A stretch of 64,000 nucleotides of DNA. Origin: Ignavibacteria bacterium. Lineage in GTDB: Bacteria > Bacteroidota > Ignavibacteria > Tepidaquicellales > Tepidaquicellaceae. Below, in pieces: positions 36,028 through 44,620 of the stretch (position 1 is the first letter of the stretch; each line of letters begins with the position of its first letter). Position numbers and translations under genes: made by a program. The stretch covers positions 764,177-828,176 of the forward strand of contig DATAJP010000002.1 of the NCBI GenBank assembly GCA_036262055.1, in the 5' to 3' direction. The notes beneath the pieces were generated by a model. It was not told where the DNA came from and did not search any database. It saw only the letters and a program-made list of their open reading frames with translations.

Positions 36028-36759
36028 TTAATTATCGTCAGGTGAGCCGTTGCGGTCGTCATCTCTGAAAGCTTTTGCAAAGCTTCTTTTGATGTTGTCA
36101 TCAATGGTATCGTCGTTGCCGGAGTTTCGCGGGTCAAGCTCGATGCCGTTGCTGAGGAACCACAAATTTTTCTGAAGAAGGACAGTAATGTTTTTTGCTT
36201 CGCTTCTTATGTCAACAGGTCTGTTGAAGTCAATCACAATGTTAATTGTTTTTCTTGATTTGAAAACGAATGCGCTTCCGTTATAAGTGCCTTTTATGAT
36301 TACGGAAAATCTTTGATGACCGCTTGTGCCAAGTTTGAATTCAGGATCAGAAACGGTTTCGTTGTCTTCAGGTTTGTGAAGCTGAAACTTTATTTTGCTA
36401 TAAGTGCCTTCAGGAATGCTTGCCGAAACAAGGTCTTTAACGTTCCCGCTTAAATCAAAATTTATGACAATCGGATTAAGACGGATTTCTTTGCTTCCGG
36501 CAGAGTTTTCTACTTCGATTTTGCTGAGCAATGCTTTTGCTTCTGTAATCTGAATGTTGCCGGTCGGGTTATCTGTGTTTTCAGTCGAAGCCAAGTTTAG
36601 TTTGATGTTTTCACTTCCGGTTCCGGTGCCATTTCCACCGCCATTGTTGTTTGTGCTGTTGTTTGTCAGGGGGTTTGTATTGCATCCTGCAAAACCAAGA
36701 GAAATCGTAAATAATGCTGCGAAAATAAGATTTATTTTGCTTTTTAATGATGTTTTCAT
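36028..36759 (-). CDS. DUF4382 lipoprotein
   Basis: 243 residues with a lipoprotein signal (GFAGC, Cys26), an Asn/Gly/Thr-rich linker and a DUF4382-type domain: ITEAKALLSKIEVEN, FDLSGNVKDLVSASIPEGTYSKIKFQL and the closing FNRPVDIRSEAKNITVLLQ. The C-terminal tail is rich in Asp and Asn (DDTIDDNIKRSF, DDDRNGSPDDN), which could bind calcium. DUF4382 proteins are thought to be carbohydrate-binding-like outer-membrane lipoproteins in this group; the function is unproven. Confidence 0.85.
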   Translation of the reverse strand: MKTSLKSKINLIFAALFTISLGFAGCNTNPLTNNSTNNNGGGNGTGTGSENIKLNLASTENTDNPTGNIQITEAKALLSKIEVENSAGSKEIRLNPIVINFDLSGNVKDLVSASIPEGTYSKIKFQLHKPEDNETVSDPEFKLGTSGHQRFSVIIKGTYNGSAFVFKSRKTINIVIDFNRPVDIRSEAKNITVLLQKNLWFLSNGIELDPRNSGNDDTIDDNIKRSFAKAFRDDDRNGSPDDN

Positions 36760-36942
36760 TGTTTTTCCTTTTTTGTTCCGATTGCCGTTTTAGTTATTTA
36801 AAATGTCGTAGCAATCACTACGACAAAATAATAATCTATAAACTTAAATGTCAAGAGGGAAATTTAAGTTTCTTAAAAATTTTTTCTTTGGTTTGTTTTA
36901 ATCTCTAATTTGCATAACTTGTAAATAAAAAATTTTAAAATT

Positions 36943-37326
36943 ATGGATTTGAAATGCCAGCATATAAGCTTTAATGTTTCGGATATCGAAGCAATGAAAA
37001 ATTTTTACGTGAACACACTCGGAATGGAATTACTCGATGATAAACCGAATTTTTTTGCGGCACGCGCAGGTGATGTGAGGTTTTCATTCTTTGGCGGCGC
37101 AAACAAAAGAAATAATTTTGATGATAATGAAGTCGGAACGGGATTTGTTCTAAGAACAGATAATATTCAAAAAGTCAGAGATGAACTTGTGAGTAAAAAT
37201 GTTAAAATGCTGAATGATATTGTTACTGCACCGGGATTTATGAAATTCATTACAATCGAAGATCCGGATAATAACATTATTCATATTGGTGAGTATCTGG
37301 CAGACCCGTTGGAAAAGAAGATATAG
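36943..37326 (+). CDS. VOC-family (glyoxalase/bleomycin-resistance fold) protein
   Basis: 127 residues made of the paired beta-alpha-beta-beta-beta modules of the vicinal-oxygen-chelate family. H7 in CQHISFNVSDIEAMKNFYVN, the central RFSFFGG and the final GPDNNIIHIGEYL (E near residue 117) are at the usual metal-ligand positions. The particular chemistry (isomerase, dioxygenase or resistance protein) cannot be told. It is a single-gene unit. Confidence 0.85.
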   Translation: MDLKCQHISFNVSDIEAMKNFYVNTLGMELLDDKPNFFAARAGDVRFSFFGGANKRNNFDDNEVGTGFVLRTDNIQKVRDELVSKNVKMLNDIVTAPGFMKFITIEDPDNNIIHIGEYLADPLEKKI

Positions 37327-37375
37327 CTTTTAGATTTTTTAGGAGGGGATTCTTCGCTTCGCTCAAAATGACACT

Positions 37376-39979
37376 TTAGGATTTTTGTTTAAGTAACTCA
37401 TCAATAACCTTAGCACCGAACTTTGCTGATGCCATTGCCTTCACAACGCTTCCTGAAAATGCGGAATTTGAATCGCCATAAATCGAAATGAATTTCCCGT
37501 CTTTGTTGTATGAAGTTAAAACCGCCTTCTCACCTTTTTCGCACGGCACAAGATTCATTTTTCCGTTTTGTTCGGGTTTAAACAAAACATAGTATCCTGT
37601 CTTTGGATCGATTTCAAATGTCGCCGGATGTTCATCGTTGTATATATCGTTGCAGTTTGTGCCTGCTGCAATAACGATTGTCCCCGCAGGCAGCATTTCA
37701 AACTTTCCTGAGTTTTTGAAAATTAATTTATCTTTTTCTTTGTTAAAGCTGATTTTTTCAAATTCTGCGGCAACAGGCTGCTTGCTTTCATTAACAATGA
37801 ACTTGACTGGTGAAAACAGCTCGACTATATCAACACCCTGCTCAAGCGCTTCAATTATCTCTTCATGATTTTCTCTGTACGACGGCGCATCATTGAGACG
37901 TTTTCTGTAAATCATTTTCACGCCACCCCAGCTTCGCACAAGTTCAACAAGCTTCGGCATGCGGTTCTCTGATTTCGCAAGCTCTTTTTCTCTCCGGACT
38001 TGCTCGTAATGTTCCTTATACAACAGCATTTCAGAATCTGAAATTTCTAAATCCTTACCTTTACCAGCAAATAATTTTTCAAGAAATACCGGATAATAAT
38101 TCAAAAGTTCAGTCGAGCAGTCAATTGCAGTTAACCCACCTCCTATTATAATTCCCGGCAGCTTAACCTTAAATATATAATCATTATCAGGATTAATGGC
38201 ATCTCTTATTTGCAGATTGCTTAAAAACTCTGTCGAGTAAAAAACCCCTTCGGCATTTGCATTTTCGACTTTCACTATGTTCGGTTTTGCTGCGCCGACA
38301 CACATCGCAATGTGCTTATATCCTTCGTTCCATGCATCCTCAATTGTATAATCACTGCCGAGCTGTTTTCCGCTTTCGATTCGGAAGTTTTTATGCCGCA
38401 TCAGGTTAATATAAATAACATTCAGGAAATTTTTATCCCACCTGACTGTGATGCCATATTCACTGGCACCGCCGAATCCGAGACTGTCGCGTGTATTCAA
38501 ATCATTATAAATATCTTCATAATAATTTTTTACCGGTTTTGGATTTGAGCTGTCTGAATACTCAGGATAAATTTTTCTCACAGAAAGTTCATCAATCATT
38601 GTAATGCCATATCCTAAATTCAATAAATAATGTGCCATTGTATATCCCGCAGGTCCCGCACCTACAACAAGAACCTTCTCGCTATTATACTCCTGCATAA
38701 TTGGGTTTTCAATATTCAGAGGATTCCATCTTGAAAGCAATGAATAAATCTCAAAGCCATAAGGAAGAGCTAAAATTTCTTTTAAGATGCTGGTCTCCAC
38801 AAGCGGAATATTCACCGGCTCCTGTTTCTGAAACACACAGCCTTTCATGCAGTCGTTGCAAATGCGGTGTCCCGTTCCCGGGCACATCGGATTATCAATC
38901 ATTATAATTGAAAACGATGCAAGAGGAAAGCCTTCTTTTCTTAATAAATGGGATTCAGAAATTTTTTCGTTAAGCGGACATCCGTAAAGCGTAACACCAA
39001 GAGGATTTTTTTGTATTGCACCGAATCGGTCTTTATATCCTGTCGAACAAGAATCTTTCTCGCGTTCGTGGCAATACATGCAGTAATCAACCTGGTTCAA
39101 TATCTGGCGTGTTGTTCTCGGATGGTCGTTTAAGCTGAAACCGTCGCGCTCTCTGAAATGGTCGTGAGGATTTTCAATCAGCTCTGCAAAATTTTCGTCA
39201 GGTCTTTCAAAATGAACAAGATGGTCAAAATCTACTTTATGAGGTTCAAAATATGAAACCCAATTCTTTGTGTTTTTATCGAAATAATATTTTACAAAGC
39301 TCCATTTTTCAAGATTGCTCTGAATTTCTTTTATATTCTCATATTCCTCTTTATCACCGAGTAAGCCCTGTGACTTTAAATCGGTAATTAATTTGTTTGC
39401 ATATTGCCTTACTTTATCCGAGATTACAAAATTTTCCGGAGCAAATTTGTCTCCTTCATAAAACCACTTAAACTCTTTTGCAATTTCCAGAATTTCAAGA
39501 ATCATTTTTGCAGTTGCGTATTCTTCATCAATTTGAAAATCGTTCACATTGCAGAAAACTTTTTTAATCTTATTTACAAAATCATCCAGCTCATTCCAGT
39601 TTAAATCTTTTAAACTTTCTGGCTTATATTTCTTAAAAACAATTCTTTGAATGAACTCTTTCTTGAAGGAAAAAATGATTCTTTCACGTTCAGTATTGAA
39701 ACGGATTTTTTCAAGCTCACCGGTGAGATTAAATAATTCACCGATAAAACGGGATTGAATTCTTGCCGCGTCAATAAGTATTTGAGAAATTTCCGGTTCT
39801 TTTAGACCTTCACCCTTTGAATCCCGATATGAAATGAATTTACCATAGGCGGCTTCATCCGAATTTTTAAAATAATTCAGAAAATCGTTATATAAAATTT
39901 TAAGCTTTGAGGGATTATTAAAGTCCTGGAATGTTATGTTGAAGCTTGGGTTTAAGAAGCTTGCTTCATCTTCTCTCAT
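37376..39979 (-). CDS. Large Fe-S/FAD-dependent oxidoreductase (GltD-like)
   Basis: 867 residues. The N-terminal 290 residues are charged, helical and unassigned. A Cys-rich segment (about 300-380) with CMYCHEREKDSC, a later single Cys in GCPLNEK and CPGTGHRICNDCMKGC looks like one or two 4Fe-4S clusters, as in glutamate-synthase small-subunit-like proteins. Two Rossmann dinucleotide sites follow: VVGAGPAGYTMAHYLLNLG (about 432-450) for FAD and GIIIGGGLTAIDCSTE (about 610) for NAD(P)H. The end, GSVVKAMASAKFGAKVIDELL, is the usual FAD-binding tail. It is about twice the size of GltD. The electron acceptor is unknown and no partner subunit is adjacent. Confidence 0.8.
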   Translation of the reverse strand: MREDEASFLNPSFNITFQDFNNPSKLKILYNDFLNYFKNSDEAAYGKFISYRDSKGEGLKEPEISQILIDAARIQSRFIGELFNLTGELEKIRFNTERERIIFSFKKEFIQRIVFKKYKPESLKDLNWNELDDFVNKIKKVFCNVNDFQIDEEYATAKMILEILEIAKEFKWFYEGDKFAPENFVISDKVRQYANKLITDLKSQGLLGDKEEYENIKEIQSNLEKWSFVKYYFDKNTKNWVSYFEPHKVDFDHLVHFERPDENFAELIENPHDHFRERDGFSLNDHPRTTRQILNQVDYCMYCHEREKDSCSTGYKDRFGAIQKNPLGVTLYGCPLNEKISESHLLRKEGFPLASFSIIMIDNPMCPGTGHRICNDCMKGCVFQKQEPVNIPLVETSILKEILALPYGFEIYSLLSRWNPLNIENPIMQEYNSEKVLVVGAGPAGYTMAHYLLNLGYGITMIDELSVRKIYPEYSDSSNPKPVKNYYEDIYNDLNTRDSLGFGGASEYGITVRWDKNFLNVIYINLMRHKNFRIESGKQLGSDYTIEDAWNEGYKHIAMCVGAAKPNIVKVENANAEGVFYSTEFLSNLQIRDAINPDNDYIFKVKLPGIIIGGGLTAIDCSTELLNYYPVFLEKLFAGKGKDLEISDSEMLLYKEHYEQVRREKELAKSENRMPKLVELVRSWGGVKMIYRKRLNDAPSYRENHEEIIEALEQGVDIVELFSPVKFIVNESKQPVAAEFEKISFNKEKDKLIFKNSGKFEMLPAGTIVIAAGTNCNDIYNDEHPATFEIDPKTGYYVLFKPEQNGKMNLVPCEKGEKAVLTSYNKDGKFISIYGDSNSAFSGSVVKAMASAKFGAKVIDELLKQKS

Positions 39980-40029
39980 TAAAGGTTATTTAATTCGGAA
40001 ATAACTTTATTAGATAACCCTAAAATATC

Positions 40030-40449
40030 TTATCGTTTTCTTAAAATCAATTTATCCATAAATGAACTTATGAGGGCAAGTCCGAGAATGGCAATAAATA
40101 ATAAAAGATATCCTGAGGAAAATCCGATTGAGTTTGAGATGCTGTAACTCCATTGCTGCACCAGATTTGAAAAATCCTGAACAAGATTGTCGCTTCTTTG
40201 CGCGGCAGGCGAGGTTGACGTTGACATTAAATATCCAACGGCAACAATGGCAGAAACAAAAATTAAGGATATAAAAGCAGTTACATATTTCAATACCTTT
40301 GCTTCTTTTTTATCTTCGATGGCGAATTGTTTTGAGAGCTCAATTTCTTTAAGCAGACGGTCTGTGAAATCATAAGGCGCATCCACCATTAAAGAGGTTT
40401 TTATTTTATCATCTAAAAAGTTATCCATTTTCCCTTTTCTTGTTTCCAT
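40030..40449 (-). CDS. Small membrane protein, candidate anti-sigma factor
   Basis: 139 residues with a cytoplasmic N-terminus (METRKGKMDNFLDDKIKTSLM) and two membrane segments (about 62-85 and 108-130). It lacks the HxxxCxxC zinc motif of classical anti-sigma factors. It begins 44 bases after the ECF sigma gene and is the last gene of that unit, the normal place for an anti-sigma partner, which is the only ground for the suggestion. ATG at 40449 is used; an ATG seven codons later is also possible. Confidence 0.75.
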   Translation of the reverse strand: METRKGKMDNFLDDKIKTSLMVDAPYDFTDRLLKEIELSKQFAIEDKKEAKVLKYVTAFISLIFVSAIVAVGYLMSTSTSPAAQRSDNLVQDFSNLVQQWSYSISNSIGFSSGYLLLFIAILGLALISSFMDKLILRKR

Positions 40450-40493
40450 AATTAGAAATTAAAAATTTTTTTAATTTAAAAGCATTCATTTTA

Positions 40494-41138
40494 TTATACA
40501 TAATCAAAAATTTCTTCTTCGGAGTAATTTTCCAAAATAATTTCGCGAAGCTTTTCTTTTGCACGAAACAGGCGGTTTTTTACCGTTCCGACGGGCAATT
40601 TTAAGGTTTGTGTAATTTCTTCATAGCTCATATCATTCAGATAAAACATGTTAAGTATGATTGAATACTGCTCAGGCAAATTTTTTATGTATCTGTCAAC
40701 CAGATCTTTAACTTCTTTTTCCGAAAAGTGCTTGTCCTGTATTGCTGTTCTTATGTCAGTTTCTTTTTCTGAAGTTAGGTTTTCTTTAAATCTTGAAGTC
40801 AGCTCATCGCCTTCCGAAAAATCCGAATCTTCAACATCAATCGAAATCATACTGAAATTAATTTTCTTTATTTTCTTGTAATTATCCACAGCAGTATTAT
40901 AAACAATAGTATAAAAATAAGTTGAAAGCTTTGACTTTCCTTCAAACTGACCATCAAGGATTGCCCTGTATAGCTTTAAAAAAGATTCCTGAAGCGCATC
41001 TTCTGCATCCTCAGGATTCTTCAGGATTTTAATGCACAGGGAATATGCCTTATCCTTGTATTCATCGACAAAGAGCCGGAAGGAGTTTGAATCTCCTTCC
41101 TTAATTTGTTTTACAATGTTGTCCTTGTATTCTTTCAA
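40494..41138 (-). CDS. ECF-type RNA polymerase sigma factor
   Basis: 214 residues. Region 2 has NPEDAEDALQESFLKLYRAI and STYFYTIVYNTAVDNYKK; region 4 has LPEQYSIILNMFYLNDMSYEEITQTLKLPVGTVK followed by RLFRAKEKLRE. It sits between a DUF4097 lipoprotein gene and a small two-helix membrane protein. Together with the DUF6249 gene the set looks like a cell-envelope regulatory unit. An R1 repeat separates it from the DUF4097 gene, so it may also have its own promoter. Confidence 0.92.
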   Translation of the reverse strand: MKEYKDNIVKQIKEGDSNSFRLFVDEYKDKAYSLCIKILKNPEDAEDALQESFLKLYRAILDGQFEGKSKLSTYFYTIVYNTAVDNYKKIKKINFSMISIDVEDSDFSEGDELTSRFKENLTSEKETDIRTAIQDKHFSEKEVKDLVDRYIKNLPEQYSIILNMFYLNDMSYEEITQTLKLPVGTVKNRLFRAKEKLREIILENYSEEEIFDYV

Positions 41139-41157
41139 TCTTATTCAAATCTTGTTT

Positions 41158-41222
41158 GGTAAGACAGACATGACCCAAAGGGTGCCCCTGTCTGTCTCGA
41201 CAGGCAAGAATGCCTGTCGTCC
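41158..41222 (+). repeat. R1 double-hairpin repeat, copy 2
   Basis: Variant whose first hairpin is enlarged (GACAGACATGACCCAAAGGG, then CCCCTGTCTGTC), followed by the standard GACAGGCAAGAATGCCTGTC hairpin. It is located in the 94-bp gap between the ECF sigma and DUF4097 genes. Confidence 0.8.
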
Positions 41223-41232
41223 CCACTTCCTC

Positions 41233-42054
41233 TTATAAAGTTGTTGATGTTCCGTTTCCGAAAAATCTTATCTTGCCGTTGGTCATGTCTATTCTTATAT
41301 CATATAAACCGCTGCCTAACGTACCTTTGAAACTTTCATTATCTCTGCTTCCATCTCTGTTATCATATCTGTCGACATTCATAAAAGTAAGACCATCATA
41401 TTCTAATTTTCCATGAATCCAGTCAGCTCTGACTTTTGCATTTACGTTTGGTCCCAATGTTAAACGAACATCTCCATTAATAATATCGAATATCATTCCT
41501 TTTGTGGAATCAATCGTTCCGGTAACATCACCGCTATTAATATCGGCTTTAATATTTCCTGATACATGCTCAAGACTAACTTCGCCATAAATAAGTCCCA
41601 ACACAATATCATTTTCAAGATTATTTAAGATTATATTGCCGCTGTTGTTATCTATTTTCAAACTAAGAAACGAAGGAACTGCTATTGTATAGTTTACTTC
41701 GGGACGTCTCATTTTTGAGAAAGGTCCGTCATCGTAATCTCGTGTGTCATAATCAATTCTGATGTTGTCCGTAAGGGTATCTATGACAATTTTAACTTCA
41801 TCAAACGGCTTATCCAAATCTTTTTTCCTGACCAGAACTTCTTTTACCGCGGTTATCTTCACGGTGCTGTCCTGGCTTTTGATTATGGTTATATTTCCGC
41901 TGACGTTATCGAGCGTTAATGCTCTTTTGCTTGCTGCATTGATTGTGAATTTTTCAGTTTCAGTCTTTGTGAACTTTCTGAAACTTCCGCATCCTGTCAT
42001 GTAAACTGCCAGGATGCAGAGTATGATGAATAAAAATTTATTTTGCCTGCTCAT
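41233..42054 (-). CDS. DUF4097-type adhesin-like lipoprotein
   Basis: The frame is open from 42168, but the ATG at 42054 (MSRQNKFLFIILCIL, lipobox YMTGC with Cys22) is chosen because it gives a lipoprotein signal and avoids running into the upstream gene. The 273-residue product has the repetitive beta-helix pattern of DUF4097/DUF2807: LTLDNVSGNITIIKSQDS, LKIDNNSGNIILNNLEND, LEHVSGNIKADINSGDV. These are periplasmic or surface proteins of unknown role that often accompany ECF sigma genes. Unusually, this copy precedes the sigma gene. Confidence 0.82.
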   Translation of the reverse strand: MSRQNKFLFIILCILAVYMTGCGSFRKFTKTETEKFTINAASKRALTLDNVSGNITIIKSQDSTVKITAVKEVLVRKKDLDKPFDEVKIVIDTLTDNIRIDYDTRDYDDGPFSKMRRPEVNYTIAVPSFLSLKIDNNSGNIILNNLENDIVLGLIYGEVSLEHVSGNIKADINSGDVTGTIDSTKGMIFDIINGDVRLTLGPNVNAKVRADWIHGKLEYDGLTFMNVDRYDNRDGSRDNESFKGTLGSGLYDIRIDMTNGKIRFFGNGTSTTL

Positions 42055-42070
42055 TTTATTTTTTGCGCAA

Positions 42071-42481
42071 TTAGTTTGAAAAAGTTTTAGAAGATATAGC
42101 CGCTGCGGATTTTTCTTCCTTCTTCGTTTTTGAGGTAATGATAGCATAATATAAAAGCAACCCCGCACCGCCGAATATTAAGACTATTCCAAATCCAAGA
42201 CCTTCATCGAAATCATACATGTTATATAAAATTTGTGAGACAAAAATACCAAGTCCCACAAACAGGAATAATATTCCCCACTTAAGTGCCGCATAAGGAT
42301 TTTTTGGTTTTTTTGCTTCGGCAAAATATGACTTTACTTCTTCGGGTGTTAACCCTTTTTCAATTAAGCGCATTCTTTCACGGTGACGTGAGTATAAATA
42401 CCACAGTATTATCACACCCGGTATTCCGAATGTCCCGAGTATTGCCACCATTGGGACAAAAACTTCTGCTACATCATTCAT
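42071..42481 (-). CDS. DUF6249-type membrane protein
   Basis: 136 residues with three membrane segments (about 8-28, 66-86, 94-114). The conserved cytoplasmic segment RHRERMRLIEKGLTPEEVKSYF after the first helix is the family signature. It is the first gene of the DUF6249-DUF4097-ECF sigma-membrane protein set; the DUF4097 ATG is 16 bases after its stop. The function is unknown; co-occurrence with envelope-stress-type sigma genes suggests membrane sensing, which is inference. Confidence 0.8.
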   Translation of the reverse strand: MNDVAEVFVPMVAILGTFGIPGVIILWYLYSRHRERMRLIEKGLTPEEVKSYFAEAKKPKNPYAALKWGILFLFVGLGIFVSQILYNMYDFDEGLGFGIVLIFGGAGLLLYYAIITSKTKKEEKSAAAISSKTFSN

Positions 42482-42610
42482 TGTTAAATCTCCTTTAGAG
42501 TTTTGTTTAATTATTTACTTAATTGTTATGACTGAAACAGCAGGCAAAGGTTTCAATCAATTAGCAATTAATAAAGTGCAATTTGTAATAAAATTAGCAT
42601 ATTATAATGA

Positions 42611-42635
42611 AAAAAGGGGCTTAATGCCCCTTTTT
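42611..42635. terminator. Terminator downstream of kamA
   Basis: Perfect 10-bp arms AAAAAGGGGC (42611-42620) and complement (42626-42635) with loop TTAAT. On the minus strand a TTTTTT tract follows the stem. It ends the kamA transcription unit, and its symmetry would allow use in both directions. Confidence 0.88.
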
Positions 42636-42699
42636 GAATATTTAACGTATAATGCTTTGAATTTTCATATTCACGTTTGACGTTTGACGTCTCACGTTT

Positions 42700-43896
42700 T
42701 TACTGCAAGACAGGTATCTTTACGTCTTTCACTTTTGTGCCGTTAGTATTTCCGTTCGTACCGTTTCTGCTTCCGTTTCGCTTTTTATAAATTGTCTTTC
42801 TTACTTTATTCTTGCGCATAAATAATTCTGTCTGTGCTGTGTAAGCATTGTTTTCATCCTGAACGTCAGGATATTCATATATATTATACTTAAAATTCCT
42901 GAGAATGATTTTGTCTTTATCGCGTGCAAGTACATATTCAGGAAGAAGCGGAATCTTTCCGCCGCCACCGGGAGCATCGATTACGAAATGCGGAACTGCA
43001 AGTCCTGAAATATGTCCGCGAAGCGCATCGATGATTTCAAGTCCTTTGCTGATTGGAGTTCTGAAATGATTAGCACCTTTAGTTAAGTCTGCCTGATAAA
43101 TGTAATAAGGCCTCACTCTCATTGCAAGCAAACCTTTCATTAAGTCTTTCATAACCTGCGGGTCATCGTTTACGCCTTTCATCAATACGCATTGATTTCC
43201 GACAGGTATTCCTGCATCTGCAAGCATTCCCGTTGCGCGTTTTGATTCTTCAGTGATTTCCCACGGATGATTGAAGTGAGTATTAACATAAATCGGGTGA
43301 TACTTCTTCAGCATCGTGCAAAGCTTTTCAGTGATTCTGTGAGGAAGCACGCAAGGCATCTTTGTGCCGAGGCGTATTACCTGAATGTGCTTGATTTCTC
43401 TTAATCTCATTAAGATTTTTTCAAGCATTGTATCGGTTAACATAAGCGGGTCACCGCCTGATAAAATCACGTCGCTGATTTCTGTATGCTGTTCAAGATA
43501 TTGGAAAGCGGATTCAAGACCTTTCATTGAAATCTTGCTTGAGTCACCGACTTTTCTTTTTCTTGTGCAGAAGCGGCAGTAAAGCCCGCATTGTGAAGTA
43601 ACAAGGAACAAAGCTCTATCAGGATAGCGGTGAGTGATATTCGGCACCGGGCTCATGTCATCCTCGTGAAGAGGGTCCTCAGGTGCATCGATATCATTCA
43701 GCTCGACTTCATCGGGAACGCACTGCTTCCAGATAGGGTCGCCCGGATACTTTATTAGTGATAAGTAGTAAGGATTAATTCGTGCCTGAAAGAATTCATC
43801 GAGCCGCTCGGCTGTTTCTTTCTTAATTCCGAATTTATCCATAAGCTGCTCTGGACTGCTAACGCTTTCTCTAATCATTTCTTGCCAGAGTTCCAT
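42700..43896 (-). CDS. kamA: Lysine 2,3-aminomutase (radical SAM, PLP)
   Basis: 398 residues. The radical-SAM cluster ligands are C103, C107 and C110 (CGLYCRFC). The PLP Lys is K314 in DAPGGGGKIPL. Aligned with the Clostridium enzyme, the two lysine-binding Asp residues are kept as D270 (YYIYQAD) and D307, which argues for L-lysine rather than glutamate as substrate and for beta-lysine as product. A basic, Asn/Gly-rich tail of 40 residues ends the protein. An AGGAG sits 9 bases before the ATG, unusual in this genome. It is in line with a GNAT gene and two ATP-grasp genes on the same strand. Confidence 0.94.
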   Translation of the reverse strand: MELWQEMIRESVSSPEQLMDKFGIKKETAERLDEFFQARINPYYLSLIKYPGDPIWKQCVPDEVELNDIDAPEDPLHEDDMSPVPNITHRYPDRALFLVTSQCGLYCRFCTRKRKVGDSSKISMKGLESAFQYLEQHTEISDVILSGGDPLMLTDTMLEKILMRLREIKHIQVIRLGTKMPCVLPHRITEKLCTMLKKYHPIYVNTHFNHPWEITEESKRATGMLADAGIPVGNQCVLMKGVNDDPQVMKDLMKGLLAMRVRPYYIYQADLTKGANHFRTPISKGLEIIDALRGHISGLAVPHFVIDAPGGGGKIPLLPEYVLARDKDKIILRNFKYNIYEYPDVQDENNAYTAQTELFMRKNKVRKTIYKKRNGSRNGTNGNTNGTKVKDVKIPVLQ

Positions 43897-43921
43897 AAAG
43901 TTTTGCTCCTTTTTAATTCAA

Positions 43922-43996
43922 GGGTGTCAGAAAATTATTTTTATCTTACACCCAAAACTTTTATTCTATATACTCACCTCTTTTATTTCAGGTGAG
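43922..43996 (-). other. Two hairpins in the kamA upstream leader
   Basis: On the minus strand a CTCACCT/AGGTGAG stem (43973-43996) precedes a GGGTGT/ACACCC stem (43922-43953), both within the 157 bases between the GNAT stop and the kamA ATG. They do not match the lysine-riboswitch core I know. They may be mRNA-processing or regulatory hairpins. Confidence 0.4.
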
Positions 43997-44053
43997 AAAC
44001 TTTATTGTTAAATAAATCCCGCCAAGGCGGGACATCGCTTCGCTCTGCTTTCG

Positions 44054-44527
44054 TCAGAGATACTTGCCATAAATTACCAAGTCGTCTCCCGGTCGGTAAA
44101 AATCTTTTATCTGGTAAAGCAGACCATAACCGTTTTTTTCATAGAACTTTCTTTCTTTTTCATATCCCGGCTTCCCGCTTGTCTCAATCAAAATCAATCT
44201 TCCGTTTTTATTCTTTATATGGTCTTCAATATGCTTTACTAATCCGCTTCCTACACCTTTTGACTGAATCGTGGGGTTAACCGCTATCCAGTATAAGTCA
44301 TAAGTACCTTCAGTCAGCGGTCTCGGTCCTATGCAGACATATCCCCGAATATCTTTTGTCTCATCATCTTCATCGGTAAATATCTCGTAATCTTTCTGCT
44401 CTTTGTTATTGATATAAACATCAATCAGTTCCATTGCTATCTTTACTTCATCATCGTTAAAACTTCCCGTATCAAAAAGTATCTTCTCAATTTTATTTCT
44501 ATCCTCAGATATTAAGTTTCGTATCAA
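44054..44527 (-). CDS. GNAT-family N-acetyltransferase
   Basis: 157 residues with the GNAT core: DLYWIAVNPTIQSKGVGSGL (acetyl-CoA pyrophosphate loop Q-x-x-G-V-G at the VNPTIQSKGVG strand) and the C-terminal RKFYEKNGYGLLYQIKDFY. It lies between the two ATP-grasp genes and kamA on the same strand. It is shorter than the AblB acetyltransferase that makes N-epsilon-acetyl-beta-lysine, so acetylation of beta-lysine or of a peptide product is possible but unproven. An R2 repeat lies upstream and a short TCCCGCC/GGCGGGA palindrome (44017-44032) downstream. Confidence 0.88.
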   Translation of the reverse strand: MIRNLISEDRNKIEKILFDTGSFNDDEVKIAMELIDVYINNKEQKDYEIFTDEDDETKDIRGYVCIGPRPLTEGTYDLYWIAVNPTIQSKGVGSGLVKHIEDHIKNKNGRLILIETSGKPGYEKERKFYEKNGYGLLYQIKDFYRPGDDLVIYGKYL

Positions 44528-44590
44528 TTCTTTTCATATTCCCCCTTAGTAAAGGGGGTTAGGGGGTTGTAAAAATAATTTATCCCCTCA

Positions 44591-44620
44591 TGGGATTCCC
44601 GCCTGCGCGGGAATGACTTC
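44591..44620 (-). repeat. R2 palindromic repeat, copy 2
   Basis: TGGGATTCCCGCC..GGCGGGAATGACTTC-type unit in the gap between the ATP-grasp and GNAT genes. It abuts the ATP-grasp stop codon: the TGA at 44621-44619 overlaps the end of the repeat by two bases. Confidence 0.85.

Noticed and set aside
42700-43896. Glutamate 2,3-aminomutase or EpmB instead of lysine 2,3-aminomutase
   Set aside because: Both lysine-binding Asp positions (D270, D307) are kept, and the length of 398 exceeds that of EpmB.
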